64,000 nucleotides of DNA from NCBI GenBank assembly GCA_009829735.1, contig CM020618.1:31410894-31474893 (forward strand). The letters are read 5' to 3'. This stretch comes from Pyropia yezoensis (Eukaryota > Rhodophyta > Bangiophyceae > Bangiales > Bangiaceae). Below the pieces are notes generated by a model that saw nothing but the letters and a program-made list of their open reading frames with translations, did not search any database and was not told the DNA's origin. A program made the translations under genes and the position numbers. Below, piece after piece: positions 1 to 11,025 of this stretch; within the stretch, counting starts at the first letter, position 1, and each line of letters starts with the position of its first letter.

Positions 1-1815
1 ATGGACGGAGCCCATGGACGTTTGGCTCGCTGGCGACTCCGGTTAGCCGAGTACAATTATGCCGTTGAGTCCCATCTTGGTCAACACCACCATGCTGCAG
101 ACTTTATGTCAAGGCTAGAAACTACGGGACACGACCGAGGACCTATACCTGAGGAGATACCTTCCCTGTTAACCATGGCCAAATTTGTTACCGGATGGGT
201 CCGCCCGAACTTCAAGACACACAAGAGGTACCCACCGTTGTCGGTTGACAGGATCCTCAAGGCTCAGGGGAATGATAAGCGTTGCAAGGAACTTCAGGAA
301 GAGATGAACCGGAACGCTAACTCGCGGTACGGGGAAACACCTGAGGGGCTACTTGTACGACTGGCTCCTCTGGACCGAGCCGTTCAGATTGTGGTACCCA
401 AGGAACTGCAGCAGGAGGTACTGACTTTCGAACATGAACCAGGCCACGCGGGACACCCAGGGATCAATAAGATGTATACCTTTATGAGACGAACGTTCTA
501 CTGGGAAACTATGGTGGCCGTCGTGCACGCTTTTGTTACCAACTGGACCGCTTGTTCTAAGGGCAAGGTTCAAGGAAGGCGACGTACCAATCCGTTGAAG
601 TTGTTCCCCGCCACGGATCCCTTTAAGGACGTATGCCTTGACCTGTTGGGACCCTTGCCCGAGACAGTGAACGGAAACAAGTACCTTTTGGTTATCGTGG
701 ACAGGTTTACCAAGCTGACCAGAGTGGTACCCATCAGCAGTCAGGACGCGGAAGTGGTGGCCTCGGCCTTCTTGGATACATGGGTCGCTTCTTATGGGCC
801 CCCGGAAACGTTACTGACAGACAACGGGCCCCAGCTGGCGTCCACGCACTTCCGTGGCGTCTGCAGCATGCTTGGGATCAAACACGTAACGTCTACCACG
901 TACCATCCGCAGACCCAGGGACAAGTGGAACGCTTTAACCGTACTATCGTGGCCCAGTTACGTACGTACATTGAGGACCATCAGGACCAGTGGGACGAGT
1001 TGGTTTCCGTGCTTACGGTGGCGTACAACACAAGGCCACAGCAAAGTACCGGCGTGGCCCCGTTTGAGTTCGTTATCCCTGAACGCGTGCGTACCTTTCC
1101 ACTGGACAGGCTCCCAGGGTCCCCGTATCCATAGGAGTTCAGTGGCAACGCACGCCAGGTACGCGAGATGAGACGGGCCCACCTCCGGAACCTAGCCTTC
1201 ACGGTACGCAAGAACCTTGACCTGGCCCAGCGTCGGTACAAGAGGGGTTACGATAAGCGGGTTACGCCTGTGAGCGAGACCCTTCGCGTGGGAGACTGGG
1301 TGTACGTGGATACCAACGACGACAGTCGGAAGAAACTGGACCAGAGGGTCAAGAGTCCCTATCGAATCGTGGACCGAGATGGGCACACGTTTACGGTACT
1401 GGTTGAAGGGATCCGTGACCGGGTTAGTAGTGACCATGTGGCCCGTGCACCCACACCCTCTGGCCAGACGGACTCCACGTCCATGTTGCATAGTCCGCAA
1501 GAACCGGTTGTACCCTTGGACCATGAGGACTCTGGCACCCCTTTTGTTTGGGAACGTTTTATGGGGCACGACAGGGACCAGGAAGAGAACCTTTGGCTCT
1601 TGGTACGCTGGTGGGGTTACGCCCAGCCCGAGGATACCTGGGAACCTTACCATAAGTTCGACAGGGCCAAGGTTATCCAGTACTGTGAACGCGTTGGGAC
1701 CGAACCTCCACTGCGGGAGGAGGAGGCCATCGTACTACTGGAACCGTTCAAGGCTATCTATGCTGTGTGGCCCTGGAACCTTGAACCGGGTGCAGACATG
1801 TGGCCCAGTTGCTAA
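1..1815 (+). mobile_element. Ty3/gypsy chromodomain element, family G1, copy 1: 3' part of pol
   Basis: The left window edge cuts this element inside pol. What remains reads, in order, the end of RNase H (to about 110), the integrase zinc-binding HHCC region (about 440-560), the integrase catalytic core (about 630-960, with LTDNGPQ and the HPQTQGQVERFNR block around the last acidic residue) and a C-terminal chromodomain (about 1540-1700, aromatic residues in LLVRWWGY and DTWEPY). Chromodomains at the end of integrase define the chromovirus branch of Ty3 elements and are known to steer integration to chromatin. By eye the DNA is roughly 90 percent or more identical to the matching part of copy 2 at 45690-47300, so the two are the same family. 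It is a broken fossil with at least one break in the visible part. The family call is firm; the age is only known to be older than G3. Confidence 0.9.
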
Positions 1816-3044
1816 CCCTGGGCTACGCACCCTTGACCTGGTCAGCCAGTTCCCCGAGGCCAAGTACTGGTTGAAACACCCGAGTGAGTGGGCAGTTTCG
1901 TGGTTCGACTCGGGACACCAAGGGCAACATTCGGTTCCTACAAAGATTTTTTGATGGGGGGCTACTTTATTGTCACCGTCGTGGCGACCATCGTGTTCCC
2001 CGGCATCGAAATCGGCTAAGTCGCATCTTCTTCCCCGGGCGCGGGAGCGGATTAGAGGCGTTGCAAGAATGTGGGATCAACGATTTATTACTATTTGGCG
2101 TTGCAACGCGGAGGTTGCTTACACCAAATCCCACTCATGTCTCTCCCCCCCACGACCCCCTGCGACCTTGGACACCCACCTCCGTGGTGCGGGGCACGCT
2201 GGCAACTCTCTGTGTCCTTGACGTGGGTCCGTGTGAACCTTGACGGGACCCTCTTGACTGTCCTTGACCCTTCCACGTTGGTGCCCTTGGTGCCTTGCCT
2301 CGCGGCGGGTGCCTCGTCCCACGCGGTGGTGTCCTTAGTCCTGGTCTCCCTTCTTTTCTTGGGTCCCTCGTACCTTGTCCTGTTGAACTGGTTGACTTCT
2401 TGGTTCCACGTTCCGTCGTTACCCGGCTTGTTGAACGCTTCCTTGACGGTCCCCTACGTCCCGTGAACCTGTTGGTACTTGGACATGATGCCGCCTGGTA
2501 CATGATGCCTGGACGGTTGCACGTCGGTACCAGCACTTGGTTACGGGAGCCCATCGGTGCCACGTCCGCCGTCCGTTTTGTTCCCCTCGGTCCCCTCGAA
2601 GCCCATATGGTTGCGGGGCCCCACACGAGCTGGGTTCCCTTCGGGAGCGCGATGATTGCGTACGCCTTGCCCAGCTGGTACCCCGGACCCAGGAGCGGGT
2701 ACACCTTGCCCAGCCCGGTCACCTTGACGCTCAGGGGCCCCAGGGCCCGCGCCAGCAGGCGAACCCGCCGCGGCGCTGCCGGTAACTATAGAGGCCAGCG
2801 TGGAGGGGAACGTGGTGGTACGGGTGATGGGGTACGTGGGCACGGAGACGGAGAAGGGGAACGAGGAAACGGGGGAGAACGAGGTGACCACGGGAAGCGC
2901 CGCGGGGACGATGGTACGATGGGACCCGGGTGCTGGGGACGAGGGAACCCGTGAGGGTGCTCTTATCCACTGGCCCCCTGCGTTCTAATGGTACCAGGGC
3001 TGCGCCCACGTTCCGCTGGCCCCTGCCTGTGCCCCTACACCGCG
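1816..3044. other. 3' tail of G1 copy 1, non-coding on the plus strand
   Basis: No plus-strand gene follows the chromodomain. The sequence is rich in short recurring words such as GTACC, GGGACC and CCTTGG and has several long minus-strand open frames of Gly, Pro, Arg and Ser-rich composition. By analogy with G2 and G3 this is where a convergent antisense gene would lie, but no single frame is convincing. I could not place the polypurine tract or LTR boundary. Confidence 0.4.
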
Positions 3045-3812
3045 TCACCCCCCCCTGGCGTACGGCGCCACATGGGGAGGGCGACGGGGAGGAGGAATGC
3101 AGGTGGGCGGCCGGCGCGGGCTGCGCCACACCCCCTTTGGTTCCCCTGCGCGTGGCCCACACCTCTCCTGTACCCGCCCCTGGCCAGTCTGAACGGGTTC
3201 CCCTGGCACGAGACACTTGTCGGGGGGCCTCTGTTGACAGACACTGGCCCCACAATCCGTTCGTTGTGGCCCTGTTGTAACCCTGTCAGACATTCCCCAG
3301 TCCCTTTCCTCGGTTTCCTTGTTGGCCGGCGGGACGCTCGGCCCTAGTGAGGGGGCCATGTGGCGTTCTGAGCCCCTGGGACCGTTGGAACCCGGGAGCC
3401 TGACTTGGGACCCGGCTGGCAGCGTTACGTGGAACCACGCGCTGGCCGAGGATCCCTGCATCGGTGGCCCGGGGCAGTGGCGACACGCCCGGTGCCCTGA
3501 TTGGGCACCCGGAGCGGTGGACTTGCCGGGTTGGGGCATACTGACCTTCGGGTTATTTGTTTGATTTTTCGCATTTGTTTTCCTGGCGTGATTTCGTGTC
3601 TTTCCCCTTTTTCCCACTGGGTTTTTTTCGGGGATTGACATTTGTGTGTGGGGGGATTTCGCTTGCTTTTTGTGTGTTAGCCCGGTGAGCGGCCGGTGCC
3701 TTGCTGGCACTTGGCCCGCTGGGGGCGCCCTCTGGGGGCCTCGCTCAGGGCCCCTGGTGGGGCCAGGGGGGGAGGTTCTTGAGGGGTGCTCCGGGGTTCT
3801 CCCCGGGGCCAT
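3045..3812 (-). CDS. Possible antisense open frame of G1 (255 codons), unidentified
   Basis: This is the longest frame in the tail of G1 copy 1 and it points toward pol, as the antisense genes of G2 and G3 do. A methionine near position 3648 begins a basic stretch rich in Lys, Asn and Arg; the rest is Pro and Arg-rich. I see no known domain. G1 copy 2 lost its 3' end to the G2 insertion, so conservation cannot be tested inside this window. It may be an accidental frame in GC-rich DNA. Confidence 0.25.
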   Translation of the reverse strand: MAPGRTPEHPSRTSPPGPTRGPERGPQRAPPAGQVPARHRPLTGLTHKKQAKSPHTQMSIPEKNPVGKRGKTRNHARKTNAKNQTNNPKVSMPQPGKSTAPGAQSGHRACRHCPGPPMQGSSASAWFHVTLPAGSQVRLPGSNGPRGSERHMAPSLGPSVPPANKETEERDWGMSDRVTTGPQRTDCGASVCQQRPPDKCLVPGEPVQTGQGRVQERCGPRAGEPKGVWRSPRRPPTCIPPPRRPPHVAPYARGG

Positions 3813-4203
3813 CTTGTAAAATGAACAGTACTTTGGGTTCCTTCTCCCTCGGGCTTTTGTCCTGTTTACCTTTGCCTCGTATCGTGGCGGGCGAGTGGAT
3901 CAGCAAGGGCTCTTACCTGTTCCTTCCTGGGCTTCGGACTGTGGTCTCTGTGTGCGTGGTTGTGGTTTCTGGGTCCGGGAATCGGGGTCCCATTACGCTA
4001 CAAGGAGGCTGATGTCGTTGGGCGTGAGGTGTTCTTTCGTTCGATGCGGTAAGGAGCAACGCCCGTTCATTACTGTGTTTCCGTTTTTGTGGGCCAAAAC
4101 GTTTTTGCGCACACATTGCCAGCCTCAGCAAGCAAGCAGCGGCAGACCCCGCGTATTTATTGTCTTTTTATGTCTATCGCACGCACCGGAGCCCACGCGT
4201 GCT
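3813..4203. other. Intergenic, possible end of G1 and 3' flank of transposase 1
   Basis: No gene seen. The left part could hold the G1 LTR but has no recognisable paired copy. The right part lies downstream of the minus-strand transposase. Confidence 0.3.
4156..4161 (-). terminator. Candidate polyadenylation signal of transposase 1
   Basis: AATAAA on the minus strand about 45 bases after the transposase stop codon, the usual place for a poly(A) signal. Confidence 0.35.
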
Positions 4204-5481
4204 CTAATTATTGCGGCTATGTCGGAAGATGTTCGTTGCTCTCATAAAGTCACAAACGTGGTTCGCCACGCTCTGCCGCGCCGCCAAAGCATCGCTGTCA
4301 GGACGTAAGATGCAAACACTGGACCCCTCTCTCTCCATCTGCTCTGGAGACCCATCCCCCTCTCCTTGGCACACGTTGTGCAGTACACAGCATGCCAAGA
4401 CCCAGTCCGTAGCGCGTGTGAAGGTCTTGTCACTACCAATGCTGATTCGCAGCTCTCTCAGACTCCCCCATCGCCCCTTCAATATGCCAATGGTATGCTC
4501 CGAACGTACCCGCAGCTTTGCCAGCTGATAGTTGAAGTTCGCATGCTCAGCCGTCGTGCACTCCGGCCGAGAGAACGGGCCAATCACTAGTGACGTATAC
4601 TTCATGCCCTTGTCCCCCAGCAAATACTCGCCCGGAGAGAAGTAAATTCCTGGAAATCTGTGCCAATCAGCCAATGTCTGCACGAACGAGTCCGGAGCGA
4701 CACCCGTGCAGCCCTGTGTCACACTGAGGATCCTGTAGTTCCAATCACATGTCACCACTGCATTCATGCTGTAGCGGCCCTTCCTGTCGTAGTAGGCCCA
4801 CGGATGCAAAGCAGGTTGGTACGCCAACGGAAACGTGGTACCGTCAGTCGCACCAATGCACCCATAGAATCCAAACTCACCACCCGCATACCGCGCCATG
4901 GCCTCGCGCTCAGCAGCGTTTGGTCACTTGATGTACAGGGGGGCCAATCGTTTGAGGCCCGTGACAATCCGCCGGGAGGTCTTCATAACCGCGCCTGGAG
5001 ATACACCAAAGCAGTCGGCCACAGCGTTCAAACGGGCAGCATTGCCATAGCACCCCAGTCGATACAATGTCAGGGCGAGCTGGAGCTCTAACGGCATCTG
5101 TGCCGCACCACGCCGAGGCATGAAGAGGTCTGCCGCATGAGTGCGGAGCAGATCCAGCACAACTTGAAACGTCGGCCTGCTCATGCGCATGTACTCGCGA
5201 AATCGAGAGTCTGAGCTCTTCGGTAGAACGCCGGTGTACCACGCAGAGCTCTTAGTCAGGTAAGTACGTGTCGCACGTAGATACCGTCGCTGAGACACAG
5301 CAGAAAACCCTGCGGCGGACACGAACCACAGCAGCCGGAAAGCATCCTTCTGTCGCAGCCCAGACTGTCGCGGTATACAGGAAGGCAAACCGTTTGCCTC
5401 ACTAAGGGCTAGCAGAACGGTGAATAGCATCAGCCGGGTGCGTAGCCGGGCGAGCACCAGCTTGCGAGCGGAGCGCGCCAT
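4204..5481 (-). pseudogene. PIF/Harbinger (DDE_Tnp_4 type) transposase with one in-frame stop
   Basis: A 425-codon frame read from ATG at 5481 resembles HARBI1-type DDE nucleases, which cut and paste PIF/Harbinger DNA transposons. The N-terminal half has the helical region before the catalytic core (MSRPTFQVVLDLL, then ELQLALTLYRLGCYGNAARL). The catalytic half keeps all three acidic motifs: GCIGATDGTTFPL for the first Asp, YLLGDKGM for the second, and VRSEHTIGILKGRWGSL for the Glu. The only visible lesion is a TGA at 4924-4926 in the sequence LYIK-stop-PN, where related proteins have Trp, so one TGG to TGA change would explain it. The frame is otherwise continuous to the TAG at 4204, so inactivation looks recent. 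A TATA-like box lies upstream near 5815 and an AATAAA just after the stop. I could not find convincing terminal inverted repeats. No second (SANT/Myb) gene lies beside it. Confidence 0.85.
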
Positions 5482-5718
5482 AGTACCTATTGGGGCGGAC
5501 GGGTGTGGGGGCGGGGGGTCTGGCGGGATGCCAGAGGCTGGCGTCGTCGAACAGGACCAGCGTCATCAGGTAGAGAGTCGCTAACCGTTTCTACAAGCAG
5601 CGAACCTACGTTCAACACGCGAAGTAGCAGTCATTGGGCCATTCCCATCACATAGACGTCTTCCGGTAGTTACGTGTGGCAATGGAGAATTGCTATAGGA
5701 CGAAACGGTTTTGCGATG

Positions 5719-5802
5719 GAATGGCCTTGGACACACGGTGCGCACCGCTGATAGACTGCGGAATGGCCTTGGACACACGCTGCGCACCGCTGATAGCCTT
5801 TG
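5719..5802. repeat. Two 42-bp tandem repeats
   Basis: The units start with GAATGGCCTTGGACACACG at 5719 and 5761 and run through GCGCACCGCTGATAG, nearly identical. A shorter direct repeat, AAGCTGTGGTC at 5804 and 5822, follows and surrounds the TATA-like box. Subterminal repeats of this kind are common near transposon ends. Confidence 0.85.
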
Positions 5803-5814
5803 GAAGCTGTGGTC

Positions 5815-5823
5815 TATATATAA
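5815..5823 (-). promoter_or_regulatory. TATA-like box upstream of transposase 1
   Basis: TTATATATA on the minus strand, about 335 bases before the transposase ATG, in otherwise GC-rich DNA. Distance and strand fit a promoter, but no transcription start can be seen. Confidence 0.35.
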
Positions 5824-6009
5824 GCTGTGGTCCATGTGTCTGCCGTCGTCTCTGACGCACGGCGCGAACCGCCGATTACAGCTGTCGACGATGATCCAGG
5901 TGTCAGCCCCGTGCGGCTGAGAACGCGTCTGAAGTGCCGTGAAGAGGGTGCGGCCCCGGGGGGGTCTGGACCGCACCCCCCAGTTTCAGCGCACGGATTC
6001 GTGAGTTAA

Positions 6010-6892
6010 GAGGAGCGCATTGTGGGTGACCTCAAATCTCAATTTGACAGTATTCTTTTTAGACTTTTTGTTCATACTTCTAGGGTCGTTGGTACCGGCG
6101 CGGATCCCCTGCGGATTTGGGATCGTGAAACAGCCTATTGGTTGTGGGATGGCAGACCAGAGCGGGCGGGAAGTGGGGGGGGTGGGGGAGGGGGGGAAGG
6201 GGGGAGGAGAGAGGGGGAGGGCGCGGGGGTGGGTGGGTGGAAAGGGGTCGGGGGAGTTGAGGGTGCGGGGCGATCGGCCTCGGGGGCCGGGTTGGGGGGG
6301 GGGGGAGGGCGGCCTGTCCCGTTACGGGACACGGGGCCGTGGCGCTCCTGCCGGGCCGCAATGGGGCGCCGACGGCGCTCCCGACAGCTGCGTTGCCACC
6401 CGCTGGGCGGGGGATGCTGCGCAACGGGTCGTCTGCGTCCGCCCCCCGCCGCCGCGGCTGCTTGCGGCCCACAGGGGTTGGCGCGGCTCCCCTCCCGCCA
6501 CCACCGTGCGTGGCCCTTTCATTGGAGCATACAAAACAGCAAGAGAAGAAACCGAGCAAGAGGCCGGCGGTGGTGCCATCATCTCGTGATCAGAGTGGTG
6601 GAGGGAGAAGCCCCGTCGGTCCCGAGATACAAAGCGGGAGGGGGGGGGGGGCGTGCGGCACGCCGCGTGCCAGACGGGCGCTTCACCACCCAAACGCCGA
6701 AAAAACCTCACTGTCAATCTGAGGAGGAGCAGGCGGGGGAAGGTGAGCAGAAATGTACGAGCGACCAGAACCAAAGGGCACAGGAGCGCGGGGAGGAAAA
6801 GAGCAGAGCAGTAGAGAGCACGTCAGTCATCGCCCAGGCGTACCTTGTCCCCACAATCTGCGGACACTCTCAGCAAGTCCTACGACCAGCGG
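6010..6892. other. G-rich low-complexity DNA, no gene recognised
   Basis: Long runs of G and GGGGA on the plus strand give spurious Gly/Arg frames on one strand and Pro-rich frames on the other. Nothing resembles a protein family. Confidence 0.6.
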
Positions 6893-7372
6893 TCAAGTCG
6901 CATCCCCGCAGCCCACTCGCCACTGCACAGTTCCTCTGCCCTCTGTGCGACGTACTTTCATGTACAGGGGCATGCCACACCGCTCAATCAGCCCCGCGCA
7001 CGTTGTCACGAGCACGTCAATCCGCTCACAGTGGGCGGGTTCCTCCTTCTCAATGGGCGTGTTGTTGGGGTTGCGGCACCCCAACGACGTGCCAAAGGAG
7101 CTCCAGTCGGAGCGCAGCTTGGAGCGGTTAAAGCGGAACCTCTCGGGGGCAGAGTTGGGGTCGGCCGCCTCGCCCTCCAGCCCGTTGGACACGAGCGTGA
7201 GGGCGCCCTCTGCGGTCGCGTCCGCAAAGCGGATCCGCACCGCAGCAATGAGGTCGGGGTTGGCGTCCACCCCAATGACCGAGTACCCGTCGACAAGGCA
7301 AAAGTGCGAGTCCTTGCCCGTGTTGAACTCCAAGTCCAGCACGCACAGCACGCCCGCGGCGGCCGCAGTGCT
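6893..7372 (-). pseudogene. FkbM-type SAM-dependent methyltransferase remnant
   Basis: The minus-strand frame contains VLDLEFNTGKDSHF, then YSVIGVDANPDLIAAV, FADATAEGALTLV, a block ending SSFGTSLGCRN, and ERIDVLVTT followed by GMPLYMKV. This order matches the Rossmann methyltransferase core of the FkbM family, in which the first motif is normally a Gly-rich VLDxGxNxG and an IDTL ... LKxDxEG block follows. Here the first Gly is Glu and the sequence leaves the family right after PLYMKV, so only about 110 residues of a 200-250 residue domain are present. The frame begins after a TAA at 7373-7375 without an ATG. It is either an exon whose neighbours I cannot place or, more likely, a degraded fragment. 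Family call likely, functional gene unlikely. Confidence 0.65.
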
Positions 7373-7375
7373 TTA

Positions 7376-8740
7376 GCCGGAAGGGTGCTGCTGGTGCCGC
7401 CGCCGCCGCCGCCGCCCAGGCCGGCGCCGCGACAGCCACGGCCGTGTCCAGGCTGGTGGCGGAGACGGCGGCGCCCGCCGCGTCGGTGGCCTGCACCGCC
7501 GGCGGGTCGCCGGCGCGAGCCAGGGAGCTACCCCCCGTCGGCGCCGCCACCATCACCGACGCCGCGGGAGCGACGGCCGCCGCAGCGGCAGCCGCGTTGT
7601 GGCGCGGGTTGAGGCCATTGGTGGCGTCCACGCCCATCCCCTCTCCCCCTCCACGCCTGTTCCATCCGCCGCCGCCCCCCCCCCCTGCTCAGACCCAATC
7701 TCGACGACCCCCCTCCCAGCCCCCCCCCCCCCGCCGGCCCCCCCTCTCCCTGGGCACCGCGGCTGCAAGTGGGCGGGGGTGGGGTGGGTGGCTGCCCGTG
7801 CCACGCACCCCCCCTGCAAGTGTGTGCCTGCGCGCCTGCCGCGACCGCCGCGGGCGCGGGGCACAGCCGCTTGGCAGCGCGGCCCTGCTGAGCGCCCGGG
7901 GGGGGGAGCACGGAGGGGGGGGCTCGCTTCCCCCCACGCGCCTGCACACGGCACCGGCGGGATGCTGCCGTCACCGCGCGGAGGGGAGCCGACGTGGCGT
8001 GGCGTTATGTGCATGCACGGCTGGCGGCCGCCACCGACACTCCCCCCGCTGAGTGATGGCGCCTGGCGAGAAGAGCGACCCGCCCCGTGCCGCCCAGCCG
8101 GCTAGGCTGGAAGGGGCGCGCTGAAGGCGCCCCCGGGCACAGCCGCCGCGGGCCGGGCGGGGAGTCCCGCAGCCACGCACGACATATGTCCATTCCCCTC
8201 GAGCGAGCCAACCGGGCACCCAATGGCCCAATTATTGGGATTGGCGCGGCTTTAAATTTGGCAAACGAGAGAGCGACCCGAGAGAGATACAAGCCAACCA
8301 AAACGACAGAAAGTGAAGGGGCAGGCAGCCCTCTGTCGGGGCCCGCCTCGACGGCTCGCCGCCGTGCACTTGAAAATCTCCGCCGACGCGTGCGGCCGGC
8401 CAGCCAAGCCCGGCCCGTCGGCGCGCCCCGCCCGTCCGCGTGCACAGCATCAAGGGGGCGGCGCGACTGTAGGGACCCTATGGGCCCTCCACGTGCGGAG
8501 GACGGGGCCGATTTGGCCCCTTGGGATTTTACTGGCTTCCGATTGGTCCCCTCCTATGGAGTTGGGACCGGGTCGCCATTGGTTCTGGAGCCCATGTTGG
8601 GACTTCCAGTGTATGGGAATTTCCCCTGACCGGAATTGGCCATTGGTCAATATTCCGGGATGGGATGCATTTGGGGTTTGGATTTTGATTGTGTATTTTG
8701 CGTGATTGTGTGATTGGGGAGATCTTGAGTGTTGGCACTG
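7376..8740. other. GC-rich unassigned region
   Basis: Dense GCC/GCG repeats make Ala- and Pro-rich frames on both strands with no recognisable domain. A CCAAT followed by a TTTAAATTT box at 8218-8260 looks promoter-like, but no gene I recognise starts downstream on either strand. Confidence 0.5.
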
Positions 8741-8829
8741 ATGTCCGGCGGGGCTCCTCTTCCCCGTATCTTGGAGGTTCCTGCCCCGCTGGCAGGGTTG
8801 ATCCGTGGGGGAGGGGGCCCTCCGGACAT
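8741..8829. repeat. Imperfect inverted repeat, arms about 32 bp
   Basis: ATGTCCGG at 8741-8748 pairs with CCGGACAT at 8822-8829, and the pairing continues inward with roughly 80 percent match over about 32 bases. Both arms read similarly on opposite strands (MSGGAPLPRI against MSGGPPPPRI). It would form a hairpin and may be a relic of a small TIR element. Confidence 0.6.
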
Positions 8830-11025
8830 GTTGGAGGGTTTTGATTGGCCCGCACGTGGCCCGGTGTGGAGGGTTGCTGGGTGCGGGTGTGAGAGGGTAA
8901 GAGTGTGCGGGGGGGTGCGCGTTGCTTCCCCCTTCGAAAAAAACAGACTTGCGTGTGCTTGAACACTGTCGTCCTGGTCGCGGATCCCCGCGTGAGCTAG
9001 CCAGGCGGTCGGCGGTTCGGTATCTCTCCTGTCTCCCCGCGTTCTTGGTGGGTTGCTTCTCTGTGTGTTCTGGGTGCTAGGCGCTTTAGGTACGTAAAAC
9101 CACTACAGCGACGCTTGGGGGGAGAACGACGGGATCTTCCATCAAGAAAGCCGCTTCAACCACCGCGGCGGCCGCCCGTGGTGACGAGCACGAGTTCGTG
9201 GCCGCGTCAGGCGAGGGAGGGCGACGGAGGCGGGGTGCGCGCGTCACGGGGGGGGGGGGGGGGGGGGGGACGCGTATCGGCCGGGGCACCCGCGGCGTGA
9301 TTCGTTCCCGGCGTCGCGCCTGGCGCGGGAAATGAGAAGGGTCAAGAGGTCGGCACCGTCATCTCAAGAGGGGTGGAAGGGCGGTCACTGTGGGTAGTGT
9401 GTGGACGGGGGGACTCTGGTCGTGCCAGGCTGGCCAGAAGCCCACACATTCAAACTGAGAGGGCAGGGCTGTCGGGCCAGGCGGTGCCGCTCAAGGGCGG
9501 GCCCTGCAGATTGCTGGGTGATCCAAACCCTCAAGTACTTTGCAGTCCAGTCCTTCTCAGTCCGGAAAAAAGTCTCACAGTCTGTAAATGATCGAAGAGT
9601 GAGGGGCGCTTCATGGCGCCCGACACCCAGGGCCTGTGTCATGTCAACAGACCCTTCATCGATGCAAGGGAAAGACCGTGTCGTACAGAGGGAGATATTC
9701 ATGAGAGCGCCTAACCACACGTAAGAGCTAGCGGTCAGTGGCGAGAGGCCTTGGCCGTCTCTTGCGTCTTATACTGACGATGGAAGTTACTGGAGGAGGG
9801 GCAGTCTCCGAATCGGAGCGTGCGCGCCCGTTTCGGGAGCGAGCCGTGCTGCCACCTATAGCTCAGACGCCGTTCCCAAATGATCTCTTACGTGGTGCCG
9901 TTTGAACACACTCATTGTGATGATGGACGCGTCTACCGTGACATTAGTGTGGGTAACTCGGATACAGGCAAAGCGTCGCTGCCCCGAGCCCGGAAGCAAA
10001 CAACACTGTGTGTTTTGAGTCTCCAGACCCTCGTGCCCCCCCCGCCCCTCTCTCGTGAAATCTCTCTGTAGTGTGGCCCGTGCAAGCGCCATTGGTTAAC
10101 GGTTGGGCAAATTCGATGTGGCGTCTCGGACGCCCCCCACTATGCGGTCCCAATGCTAGCCTAGCGGGGTCGTACGAGTGGCGGCCTTCACACCACCTCC
10201 CAGGTCCGGCCGGGTGTGGACCAATGTGAGGATCAACCCACACTTTGGGAGCCCTAAACGTACTCGTGATGGTGTCAGCGACCCGTGCTAGCCAATAACG
10301 CGACAGGGTGCAGGGAAGAGGATGGAGAGTGTGACGGTGGTGGGTCCGGGGAAGAAGACGGCGCGACGTCGGTGGTGATCGAGGGGGGTTCAAAGGGTTA
10401 ATGTCGTCTTTGGTCTGTGTCAGTCGTTTCCCCTCCGGTCTCCCCCGGTGGTGCCGACTTCCACGCACTATATACTCGCGTCGGGGCACCCGAGGTGCCC
10501 AAAAGCATGCGTTCCCCCGTCGCGCCGCCGGTGAGCACAAAACGGCCCAAAAAAAAGCATGGCTCTCAGAACTAAGCATGGGCGGGCGTGCGCACTGAAG
10601 AAGTGCAGCCCCAGTTTGCCCCAAACAAAGGGGTCCGGCGTGCGGCGCCTAGTGCGCCGTCCCAGCCGTCCCCAGACACCAGGCGGTCCGAAGGTCCGAG
10701 AGGCGTGTAAGCACGGTTCGATCGAGTCGATCGAATCTGCCAGCCGGTTAGCCAGTCACATCGCTGCAATGCTGCAGCGAGGGCATTCTGACGGACTCAC
10801 CAGCTGTGGCAGAATTGGCTAGTCATGGGTGCTGACGGTGGCGCCTTTCGACGGGCCATGATGGGTTGTCGATCGCTGCTGTCGTGCGGCCAGAAGACAC
10901 CGTGAGACAGCGGCTGACTCATCTTCAGTCTGGAAGGTACACCGAGTCATGCCCCACAATACAAGCATTTGATCCATGTTGCCAGGAGTTGGTTCGGCAG
11001 CTTCTGTAAGGAGAGGTTCCAGATA
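8830..11025. other. Unassigned region, no gene recognised
   Basis: Several frames of 60-230 codons exist on both strands but none resembles a family or shows consistent coding character. It contains several ATTGG boxes, a 22-G run and a TATATA-like motif near 10470. The part close to 11025 may include the 3' end of the neighbouring copia element. Confidence 0.5.
9248..9269. repeat. 22-base G homopolymer
   Basis: Uninterrupted run of G. Runs of this length are prone to sequencing and assembly length error. Confidence 0.95.

Larger units (their letters stand above)
5482..6009. other. Upstream region of transposase 1
   Basis: No gene. It holds the 42-bp tandem repeat and TATA-like box listed separately, and a short inverted repeat around 5944-5983 (GGGTGCGG paired with CCGCACCC). 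It probably covers the promoter side of the transposon. Confidence 0.4.

Noticed and set aside
6022-7131. A 369-codon plus-strand frame across the G-rich region
   Set aside because: It is a Gly/Arg product of G runs, overlaps the FkbM remnant on the other strand, and shows no domain.
8218-8260. CCAAT plus TTTAAATTT promoter-like cluster
   Set aside because: No recognisable gene starts on either side, so I did not call a promoter.
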